Shown here: positions 1 through 5,123 of the stretch, piece after piece
Layout: each line of letters begins with the position of its first letter
How positions within the stretch are numbered: position 1 is the first letter of the stretch
Source: an uncultured Cellvibrio sp.
GTDB lineage: Bacteria; Pseudomonadota; Gammaproteobacteria; Pseudomonadales; Cellvibrionaceae
Assembly (NCBI GenBank): GCA_946482345.1
Contig: CAMLRJ010000298.1
Span: 1-5,123 of the forward strand
DNA length: 5,123 nt
Direction: 5' to 3'
The notes under the pieces: model-generated
Database searches by the model: none
What the model was told of the DNA's origin: nothing
The model's input: only the letters and a program-made list of their open reading frames with translations
Made by a program: the position numbers and the translations under genes

Positions 1-739
1 CTACAGACGTCACCACAAAATACAGCCAAATAAAGAAGCCCAGTAAAATTGATTTTGTCAGGCCGACACTGAGTGCCAGTCTGAAGTCCATTAGATTGTG
101 TTGAATTGTTGAATAAAATAATAAAGCGACGAAAACAACATTGGTTATAGAGCCGACGAATCTTGACAGATAAAATTCACTTGGCATGGACGTAATGCCG
201 AGCACACCACCGGAAAAGCTCACACAGAGTGTGATGAATAACCATTTTAATCTTTGTTTTTCTCTGTTGGATGATGAGTTATAGGAGGCGAACACTATTC
301 CAATAGAACCAATAAAAGACCAAATAAAACTGATTAAAAACAAATAAAAAATTGCGTCTGTGTTTGGCAAATACCCACCATCCACTTCTTTTAATGTAGA
401 AGGAAAAATAAATGTGTTTGCAAACGAGAGCAATATGCTTACAACAAAACCCGGAATAACAACCCAGTTTCTAAATTTTTGCGAGCGACTTCCAATCAAC
501 CTCCAGGTTAAAAATGCGAAGGTTGCAGGTATAAAAAACATGCCCCAGCGAGTGACGTGAAAAAGAACATTCAAAATATCAACGTTCTTTATCACGGTTA
601 GCAAGTAAAGCTCGAGCGACCAAACGCCCAAGCTGAACACAGTGAACGCAAGAGCTTTGGCTGCGGGATTGTCTTTTTTGGAAAAAGCCAGAATCCCGAC
701 GACGATATCAATAATTGCCGTAATTAAGTACTGGATCAT
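1..739 (-). CDS. Membrane sensor protein, probable N-terminal 7TM histidine kinase (partial, C-terminus outside window)
   Basis: The frame is open from ATG 739-737 to the left edge and gives 246 residues with no stop. It is strongly hydrophobic, with membrane segments near residues 1-19, 27-50, 57-80, 91-112, 129-152, 165-184, 191-213 and 227-246. The early W-S-L-E stretch (40-43), the R-W-G-M-F-F-I-P run (64-71) and the Y-S-T-I-Q-H-N-L-M-D-F-R stretch after segment 7 (209-220) resemble the sensory N-terminus of bacterial 7TM histidine kinases, where a similar Y-x-I-x-x-x-x-L-M-D-x-R motif leads to the cytoplasmic signalling part. The start overlaps the upstream acyltransferase gene by 32 nt, so the two are probably translationally coupled; only a weak purine-rich site (GAGA) precedes this ATG. 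By position it could sense the product of that enzyme. The H-box and ATPase domains lie beyond the window, so an attached cyclase or other output is not excluded. A purely structural membrane protein is less likely. Confidence 0.72.
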   Translation of the reverse strand, partial: MIQYLITAIIDIVVGILAFSKKDNPAAKALAFTVFSLGVWSLELYLLTVIKNVDILNVLFHVTRWGMFFIPATFAFLTWRLIGSRSQKFRNWVVIPGFVVSILLSFANTFIFPSTLKEVDGGYLPNTDAIFYLFLISFIWSFIGSIGIVFASYNSSSNREKQRLKWLFITLCVSFSGGVLGITSMPSEFYLSRFVGSITNVVFVALLFYSTIQHNLMDFRLALSVGLTKSILLGFFIWLYFVVTSV

Positions 740-1361
740 CGTATTTCTCTATCACATCAACTTTGCTTCTAATGAAATTTCTTGACCATTGAATATCGGT
801 ACATGCCATCAACACTGTTTTAAAACTTAAGTGTGGATATGATTTCGCATCCGATATCTGATGACAACCAAACATTTTGTAAAACCGCACATGCGCTGGC
901 CTAACGGCTATGACAATAGTTGATGACCCTCTTCGAATAGCTTCTTCTACAACAGTTCCTACGAGTATCATGCGCGCTTCCACTCCGCCTCTGCGTTGAA
1001 AAGAGGGATCTATTACAAACTTATTAACTTCCACAAATGTGCTGTCGTAACCAATAGTATTTCTAATTTCTTCATCAAAAACTTCCATAACAGGAACTGC
1101 TAAACGCTTGTTGGAATCATATACACAGGTTCGCATTGAGCCTACTGCTTTATTTTGATGATACAAAAGAAAACAAGTACTGTTTGGTTTGTCATCATAT
1201 TCATCAATAAATTTTAAAGAAGAATTTTCTTCGATATATCCCTCTGCACTATAGCTTTTATAACGCATTGAATACACCCGGTCTAGCATTGGCCCTTTTG
1301 CTATCACACTATAATAATCACTTTGTGTTTTTTGTGGGATTTGAACGACATTAGTTAACAT
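708..1361 (-). CDS. GNAT-fold acyltransferase, N-acyl amino acid / autoinducer synthase-like (FeeM/LuxI superfamily)
   Basis: From ATG 1361 this encodes 217 residues. The fold signature is visible: an N-terminal R-Y-K-S-Y (33-37) and acidic F-I-D-E-Y-D-D (51-57) as in acyl-homoserine-lactone and FeeM-type synthases; a V-G-S-M-R strand (73-77); the core E-V-N-K-F-V-I-D-P-S-F-Q-R-R-G (111-125), with E111 and K114 where LuxI-type enzymes carry Glu and Arg; and a C-terminal P-A-H-V-R-F-Y-K-M-F-G (155-165) typical of GNAT acetyltransferases. Known members transfer an acyl chain, often from acyl carrier protein, to an amino acid or to S-adenosylmethionine; the substrate here cannot be read from sequence. 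The protein is soluble, with no signal peptide. ATG 1361 is preferred over an upstream in-frame GTG at 1409 because AAGAGG lies 6 nt before it. The TGA stop falls inside the membrane sensor gene. An alternative is the exosortase-associated acyltransferase family, but no exosortase or PEP-CTERM gene is visible. Confidence 0.8.
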   Translation of the reverse strand: MLTNVVQIPQKTQSDYYSVIAKGPMLDRVYSMRYKSYSAEGYIEENSSLKFIDEYDDKPNSTCFLLYHQNKAVGSMRTCVYDSNKRLAVPVMEVFDEEIRNTIGYDSTFVEVNKFVIDPSFQRRGGVEARMILVGTVVEEAIRRGSSTIVIAVRPAHVRFYKMFGCHQISDAKSYPHLSFKTVLMACTDIQWSRNFIRSKVDVIEKYDDPVLNYGNY

Positions 1362-1367
1362 AGGATA

Positions 1368-1373
1368 CCTCTT
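1368..1373 (-). promoter_or_regulatory. Ribosome binding site that fixes the acyltransferase start
   Basis: AAGAGG on the minus strand sits 6 nt before ATG 1361-1359. The upstream alternative GTG at 1409-1407 has no comparable site and would add 16 residues before the conserved part. This favours the shorter 217-residue protein. Confidence 0.7.
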
Positions 1374-1390
1374 GGCTAAGTGCAGATTAA

Positions 1391-1423
1391 ATTTGTGAGA
1401 TATGAACACGAAAAATCACAAAT
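1391..1423. repeat. Inverted repeat ATTTGTGA-N17-TCACAAAT upstream of the acyltransferase
   Basis: Perfect 8-bp arms at 1391-1398 and 1416-1423 are separated by 17 nt. The repeat lies 30-62 nt before the acyltransferase start. It could be a dyad operator or, if transcription starts upstream of it, a weak leader hairpin. The arms contain TGTGA/TCACA as in CRP sites, but the spacing is 17 instead of 6, so a CRP call is not supported. Confidence 0.5.
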
Positions 1424-1446
1424 GATGATTTAAGTGCCATATAAAT

Positions 1447-1452
1447 AGTATA
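1447..1452 (-). promoter_or_regulatory. Possible -10 element for the acyltransferase-sensor operon
   Basis: TATACT on the minus strand matches the sigma70 -10 consensus at 5 of 6 positions and lies about 86 nt before the acyltransferase ATG. At the usual spacing there is no good -35 (AAGTTC at 17 bp), so the promoter would be weak or activator-dependent. Transcription from here would place the 1391-1423 inverted repeat in the leader. Confidence 0.25.
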
Positions 1453-1465
1453 GGTGACATCCCTC

Positions 1466-1483
1466 ACTTGAACTTGACGTCAA
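1466..1483. repeat. Tandem ACTTGA plus palindrome TTGACGTCAA in the divergent promoter region
   Basis: Two abutting copies of ACTTGA (1466-1471, 1472-1477) run into a perfect 10-bp palindrome, TTGACGTCAA (1474-1483), so the unit TTGA occurs twice in direct orientation and once inverted (TCAA). It sits about midway between the divergent start codons, where an operator serving both directions would be expected. No regulator is identified. Confidence 0.4.
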
Positions 1484-1495
1484 TTCCATTATGCT
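1468..1495 (+). promoter_or_regulatory. Possible sigma70 promoter for the response regulator
   Basis: TTGAAC (1468-1473) and TATGCT (1490-1495) are 16 bp apart, each matching the consensus at 4 of 6 positions. The spacer holds the perfect palindrome TTGACGTCAA. The leader would be about 115 nt. A competing candidate is the perfect -35 hexamer TTGACA at 1564-1569, which lacks a convincing -10 downstream. Confidence 0.22.
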
Positions 1496-1617
1496 CAAAA
1501 AATATGCGGTCTAAAACAACACTTTAAATCTTCATGACGAAGTGATTGAATGATGTGAATTAATTGACATTGCCACACTAATAGCGTCACGATTAAAAAA
1601 ATCAGGGTCAGCAGCTA

Positions 1618-2328
1618 ATGACAGAAACAAGAAAAACCACCCCGGAATCAGATAGCACCGAGACACTGTTTCATGACCTTGCGACTCCGCTGCTGATTGC
1701 CAAAATGAAAGCCAGGTTGCTGGCATCCTATCTACCACAGTTGATCAAAACATTGGCCGACTCACCCGATTTGGCGCATCTATTGCCTGATGATAAAAAA
1801 GTGATTGATGCGCTGATCAGTGCGCCGGAGATCATGATGTCAAATCTGGATGTAGCGCAGAAAAAAATAAATTTATTATCCGAGTCAGTTCTGCACACAG
1901 TAAACAGTTTCAGTTCTTACCCAACGGGTGATGCAGCAATAACTGCAGCTATAAGGACTCTCCCCATAAAGACAATTTTATTAGTCGATGATGAAGTTGT
2001 TCACCGCGATATTGGTGAGAGTTTACTTGCCCCGCATTATCAGGTGGATTTTGCAGATAATGGATTGGAGGCCATTCGCAAATGCGAACAAAAAAAATAT
2101 GATTTGATCCTCATGGATTTGCATATGCCGAAGATGAATGGAGAACAGGCAACCATCGCGTTGCGCACGCGTGTTAGCGATGAAACGATTATTATCGGCC
2201 TGACCAGTTTGCCTCTGGGTGCCAATCAATCAGGATTATTGGCCAAAGGTTTTAATGATTTTCTTGAAAAGCCTTTAACTATGAAGGGACTGCAAAATAT
2301 CTTGCAGGCATATTCGCGCAATGCCTGA
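1618..2328 (+). CDS. Response regulator with histidine-containing DHp-like N-terminal domain and C-terminal receiver
   Basis: The protein has 236 residues in two parts. Residues 15-95 look like the two-helix hairpin of a histidine kinase dimerisation/phosphotransfer domain: helix 1 carries an H-box-like F-H-D-L-A-T-P-L (18-25, His19), and helix 2 spans about 62-95. No ATP-binding N, G1 or G2 box follows; a linker leads straight to a receiver domain at about 118-233. The receiver has all canonical residues: D124/D125, phosphoacceptor D167 in M-D-L-H-M-P-K-M-N-G, T196 and K218 in F-L-E-K-P. There is no DNA-binding or enzymatic output domain. The protein could therefore be a phosphorelay intermediate or a protein-interaction regulator. 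It is cytoplasmic. ATG 1618 is the first ATG in frame, with AGGG ten nt upstream, a somewhat long spacing. It is divergent from the acyltransferase-sensor pair and 45 bp ahead of the receptor gene. The receiver is certain; phosphorylation of His19 is inference. Confidence 0.88.
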   Translation: MTETRKTTPESDSTETLFHDLATPLLIAKMKARLLASYLPQLIKTLADSPDLAHLLPDDKKVIDALISAPEIMMSNLDVAQKKINLLSESVLHTVNSFSSYPTGDAAITAAIRTLPIKTILLVDDEVVHRDIGESLLAPHYQVDFADNGLEAIRKCEQKKYDLILMDLHMPKMNGEQATIALRTRVSDETIIIGLTSLPLGANQSGLLAKGFNDFLEKPLTMKGLQNILQAYSRNA

Positions 2329-2373
2329 TCCCCACATTAAAAAATATTCACTACTTTATTGAGCCAATTATTC

Positions 2374-4530
2374 ATGAAGATAATGATGAGAAAAATACTT
2401 CCTGGTGGTTTTTGGTTTACAAGCGTTTTTATTACCACAACTTATAGTTCAATCGCCTGGTCACAAAATACCAAAAATACTGAGTTGGAAGAGTTGGTTG
2501 TTACCGCACAAATGCGCGACGAAAGTGCGCAGACCATTCCAATTGCGATGGGTATTTACGATGAAAAATTTATCACGCAAGTGGGTGCAAATTCATTAAC
2601 AGAAATGGAATCGGCAATTCCCAATATCAATTTCGGACGAGGCGATAGAAATACGCGCGGCGAAATTGCAATACGCGGTGTCGGCGATTATTCGCGAAAT
2701 ATAGGCATCAACGCTCGCGTTGCAGTTTATATTGATGGTGTGTTGACCGGGCGCTCTTCCAGTTTTGATCAAAGTTTATTGGATGTTGCACACATTGAAG
2801 TCTTGCGCGGGCCACAAGGCACTTTGGCAGGCACCAATGCGCTGGCAGGTGCAATTAATATTATTACGCAAAAGCCTGAAGAAACTTTTGGTGCTGAGTT
2901 ACTCAGTAATGTCGGCAATTATAATTTGCGTTCACTCACTGGAAAAATAAATCTCCCCATTACTTCCGATTTTTTTGCCAGTTTATTACTGGGCGCTACA
3001 GAACAAGATGGTTACATCGATAACATCACACTCAATCGTGATCTACAAGGTATTCAGCGTGATGTAGCAAAATTGAAATTTCGCTACGTCGGTGTTGAAA
3101 ATTTTATGTTGGATGTTGGATTTGATTATTTAAAAGATGATGATCAATCCACTAACGCCGAAGCTCTTGCCAATGGCGACTTTAATGGATTTACACTGGC
3201 ACCGGAGCCATTTGTAGTTGCGCATGATGCCAATGAATATGAGCAGCGGGAATTGAAAGGCACAACTATTGAAGCCATTTACGACACACCGCAAGATTAT
3301 CGCTGGACATCAATCACAGGTATTCGCACCGCTGAATTCAGCGAGCTCAGTGAAGAAGATTATTCTCCACTGGATATTGCATACAGTGTGTTTGATGAAA
3401 AAAGTGATCAGTTCAGTCAGGAACTTAGATTGGCCTCGCCGAAAGGCGACAGAGGTGATTATGTTATGGGTGTTTATTTATTGGATCAGGAGATTTCAAC
3501 CCAACGCCGTGCGATGACGGGCGCATTGTTTCCAGTACCCAATGCATCGGTGCAAACACCCGCTACAGCAGAGGTGCAATCTGCTTCTGTGTTTATACAC
3601 GGAAATTACTACATTAATTCGCAGTGGAGTTTGACTGGCGGCATTCGCTATGTGCGTGAAACCAAAGACATTGATTATTCCAGTATCGATAGCACCAGTG
3701 CATTTATTGATGTTGATCATCTGAAAAATAAAAAAGCATTTAATGAACCGCTGCCAAAAGCAGGTATTAACTTTCAGCTGAATCCGGATGTATTGCTTTA
3801 CACCAGTGTTGCGCGCGGTTACAAGAGTGGCGGATGGAATGCAGATTTTATTCCCACACTGGAAAATTTTCAGTTTGATCCGGAATACGCTATCAATTAT
3901 GAGCTGGGAGCAAAATCAGCATTTTTCGATCAACGACTCAAAATAAATCTCGCCGGTTTTGTTACCAAGTTCGATGATTTTCAAATATTCCAATTCGTGC
4001 AAACCCAATCGTCCGGAACCATTTTGTTATTGACCAATGCCGGAAAAGTAACCACCAAAGGCATTGAACTGGATATCACATCACTGCTGACTGAACACTT
4101 GAGTGTGAGCATCAATACAGCATTTACCCAAGCGCGATTTGATGAGTTTAAAAACGCATCGGGAGCTAATTACGATGATCATTACCTTCCTTATGCACCC
4201 GAGCATACTTATTTTGTCGCTATCGATTACAGCAGACCTTTGTTTCAACAAACAGAGATTTATGGGCACATCAATTACGGCTACACCGACGATTATTTCT
4301 CCAACGCCAATAACAACGCGGACAACACCATCCCCGATTACTTTACTGCGAATGCCCGTTTAGGCATCAACATAAATTCCGACTGGGATATTTCTTTATG
4401 GGTAAAAAATATCACCGACGAAACCAACCTCCGCCAACGCTCTATATCGTTTCTAGATGTACCGCGAGGATTGTATAACCCACCACGCAGTTTTGGGTTG
4501 GCGATTAATTATAAGTTGGATGCGAAGTGA
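2374..4530 (+). CDS. TonB-dependent outer-membrane receptor
   Basis: This encodes about 718 residues, normal for the iron-complex receptor type. A signal peptide (roughly 1-30, cleavage near A-W-S/Q) precedes a TonB box-like E-E-L-V-V-T-A (39-45). The plug follows at about 46-167, with I-A-I-R-G-V-G (98-104), Y-I-D-G-V (119-123), I-E-V-L-R-G-P-Q-G-T-L (141-151) and A-G-A-I-N-I-I-T (158-165). The rest is a 22-strand-type beta barrel ending in a typical terminal strand, S-F-G-L-A-I-N-Y-K-L, plus D-A-K. It imports a ligand across the outer membrane using TonB-ExbBD energy. The short stretch between signal peptide and TonB box leaves no room for an STN signalling domain, so it is not a FecA-type transducer. 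The ligand (siderophore, cobalamin, saccharide or other) cannot be read from sequence. Start: TTG 2359, ATG 2374, ATG 2383 and ATG 2386 are all in frame; GAAG six nt before 2386 slightly favours that one. All keep the signal peptide. Confidence 0.93.
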   Translation: MKIMMRKILPGGFWFTSVFITTTYSSIAWSQNTKNTELEELVVTAQMRDESAQTIPIAMGIYDEKFITQVGANSLTEMESAIPNINFGRGDRNTRGEIAIRGVGDYSRNIGINARVAVYIDGVLTGRSSSFDQSLLDVAHIEVLRGPQGTLAGTNALAGAINIITQKPEETFGAELLSNVGNYNLRSLTGKINLPITSDFFASLLLGATEQDGYIDNITLNRDLQGIQRDVAKLKFRYVGVENFMLDVGFDYLKDDDQSTNAEALANGDFNGFTLAPEPFVVAHDANEYEQRELKGTTIEAIYDTPQDYRWTSITGIRTAEFSELSEEDYSPLDIAYSVFDEKSDQFSQELRLASPKGDRGDYVMGVYLLDQEISTQRRAMTGALFPVPNASVQTPATAEVQSASVFIHGNYYINSQWSLTGGIRYVRETKDIDYSSIDSTSAFIDVDHLKNKKAFNEPLPKAGINFQLNPDVLLYTSVARGYKSGGWNADFIPTLENFQFDPEYAINYELGAKSAFFDQRLKINLAGFVTKFDDFQIFQFVQTQSSGTILLLTNAGKVTTKGIELDITSLLTEHLSVSINTAFTQARFDEFKNASGANYDDHYLPYAPEHTYFVAIDYSRPLFQQTEIYGHINYGYTDDYFSNANNNADNTIPDYFTANARLGININSDWDISLWVKNITDETNLRQRSISFLDVPRGLYNPPRSFGLAINYKLDAK

Positions 4531-4582
4531 TTTTTTTGTTTTGTGGAATAAAAATGGGAATGCAGTGCAAGATTTTATGGGC

Positions 4583-4613
4583 TTGTAAATATATAGTCGG
4601 TGCTGTTTATTAA
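4583..4613 (+). promoter_or_regulatory. Weak promoter candidate for the lipoprotein gene
   Basis: TTGTAA (4583-4588) and TATTAA (4608-4613) are 19 bp apart in an AT-rich 107-bp gap after the receptor gene. The spacing is long and both hexamers are imperfect. The gap shows no convincing intrinsic terminator, so read-through from the receptor gene is also possible. Confidence 0.2.
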
Positions 4614-4626
4614 AATGTTAAATGCA

Positions 4627-4637
4627 GGAGTGCACTC
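4627..4637 (+). promoter_or_regulatory. Ribosome binding site overlapping a perfect palindrome, lipoprotein gene
   Basis: GGAG (4627-4630) sits 7 nt before ATG 4638 and fixes this start. Its last three bases belong to the perfect 10-bp palindrome GAGTGCACTC (4628-4637), which abuts the start codon. A small hairpin or a bound protein here could mask the ribosome site; that is inference. Confidence 0.6.
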
Positions 4638-5123
4638 ATGAATTTTCATAATCGGATATATCTATTGCTAATTGCATTATTTTTAATGTCTTGTGAACCA
4701 TCAAAAGGCAAAGACACTGATGATTTAGCTTTCAACGAAGAACTACTAGTTGGAACTTGGACTCAAAACGAAATCACACCTCATGGATTCCAACTTTCGG
4801 TCGTTACTTTCACTCCAGACGGTATGAAATGCACGCTAGGCACAAGTTACAACAACGAAAATCAATACGATAAAGGTCTATTTATTAGTAAATGGAAATT
4901 ATCCGGGAAAAAGGTTGATGTAACAATTATCAAAACATCCACGCCTTTACTAGTGGTTGGCGAAACTCTATCTGTCGAAATTGTTTCTTTTGCGAAATCA
5001 GAATTTAAGTCTCGATTGCTTCCTACGGAGCAAGCGTTTATCAACGCCCCTATCGACACATATACAAAGTTGTCTAACATTCCAGATCTAACAGTGTGTG
5101 AAACAGCTGACAAATTACTCCAA
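4638..5123 (+). CDS. Predicted lipoprotein with lipocalin-like N-terminal region (partial, C-terminus outside window)
   Basis: The frame is open from ATG 4638 to the right edge: 162 residues, no stop. The N-terminus is a clear lipoprotein signal: a basic residue (R6), a hydrophobic stretch (8-17) and the lipobox L-M-S-C with Cys19 as the lipidated residue. Glu20 follows Cys19, so no Asp+2 inner-membrane retention signal is present and outer-membrane sorting is expected. After a polar linker (20-35), L-V-G-T-W (37-41), V-T-F-T-P-D-G (56-62) and W-K-L-S-G-K-K-V-D-V-T-I (86-97) resemble the W...F..DG...W.l.g..l.i pattern of small lipocalin-like beta-barrel lipoproteins. The protein itself is not recognised and no ligand can be named. 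The start is fixed by GGAG 7 nt upstream. It is 107 bp after the receptor gene on the same strand, with no clear functional link to it. The lipoprotein call is firm; the lipocalin-like fold is tentative. Confidence 0.8.
   Translation, partial: MNFHNRIYLLLIALFLMSCEPSKGKDTDDLAFNEELLVGTWTQNEITPHGFQLSVVTFTPDGMKCTLGTSYNNENQYDKGLFISKWKLSGKKVDVTIIKTSTPLLVVGETLSVEIVSFAKSEFKSRLLPTEQAFINAPIDTYTKLSNIPDLTVCETADKLLQ

Noticed and set aside
360..560. 66-residue plus-strand reading frame
   Set aside because: It lies wholly inside the minus-strand membrane sensor gene, whose translation is clearly hydrophobic and family-like; no ribosome site or recognisable content on the plus strand.
1391..1423. CRP binding site
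   Set aside because: TGTGA and TCACA half-sites are present but 17 nt of arm-to-arm spacing does not fit the CRP spacing of 6.
1564..1592. Promoter built on the perfect TTGACA at 1564-1569
   Set aside because: At 16-18 bp spacing the -10 positions (for example TCACGA) do not resemble TATAAT, so I kept it only as a remark.
1532..1738. 68-residue minus-strand reading frame across the regulator start
   Set aside because: Antisense to the regulator's N-terminus and its leader; no coding character and no support from neighbours.
3496..3720. Minus-strand reading frame inside the TonB receptor gene
   Set aside because: Shadow of the receptor coding sequence; Cys/His-rich low-quality translation with no domain.
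4524..4550. T-rich run after the receptor stop as an intrinsic terminator
   Set aside because: No GC-rich hairpin precedes the T run, so a Rho-independent terminator is not supported.
4862..5113. 83-residue minus-strand reading frame
   Set aside because: Antisense to the lipoprotein gene, which has a lipobox, a good ribosome site and an uninterrupted frame.
1..5123. CRISPR array, tRNA, rRNA, insertion sequence
   Set aside because: No regularly spaced repeats, no tRNA cloverleaf pattern noticed, no rRNA-like stretch and no transposase motifs in any frame examined.

Overview
This is AT-rich, tightly packed bacterial DNA. Its TonB-dependent outer-membrane receptor and its predicted lipoprotein point to a Gram-negative bacterium. 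The protein style (receptor of the iron-complex type, DHp-like/REC response regulator, LuxI/FeeM-like acyltransferase with a 7TM sensor) suits a gammaproteobacterium, but the sequence alone does not fix the taxon.

Layout. The left part (1-1361) is read on the minus strand and holds two overlapping genes: a GNAT-fold acyltransferase of the N-acyl amino acid / acyl-homoserine-lactone synthase type (708-1361), then a multi-pass membrane protein (1-739) that leaves the window on the left. Its first 246 residues look like the sensory N-terminus of a 7TM sensor histidine kinase. A 256-bp divergent intergenic region (1362-1617) contains a perfect inverted repeat, a perfect 10-bp palindrome and weak promoter candidates for both directions. 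The right part (1618-5123) is read on the plus strand: a response regulator with a histidine-containing DHp-like N-terminal domain and a canonical receiver (1618-2328), a TonB-dependent receptor (2374-4530), and a predicted lipoprotein cut by the right edge (4638-5123).

How they may work together. The most interesting reading is a compact cell-cell signalling module: a lipid-type signal synthase translationally linked to a membrane sensor, with a divergently transcribed phosphorelay-type regulator next to it. This resembles LuxM/LuxN in logic but uses different protein families. The TonB receptor lies 45 bp after the regulator and could be co-transcribed with it. The sensor's kinase domain is outside the window, so the kinase assignment and the signalling link are inference. 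The lipoprotein has its own good ribosome binding site and no evident functional tie to the rest.
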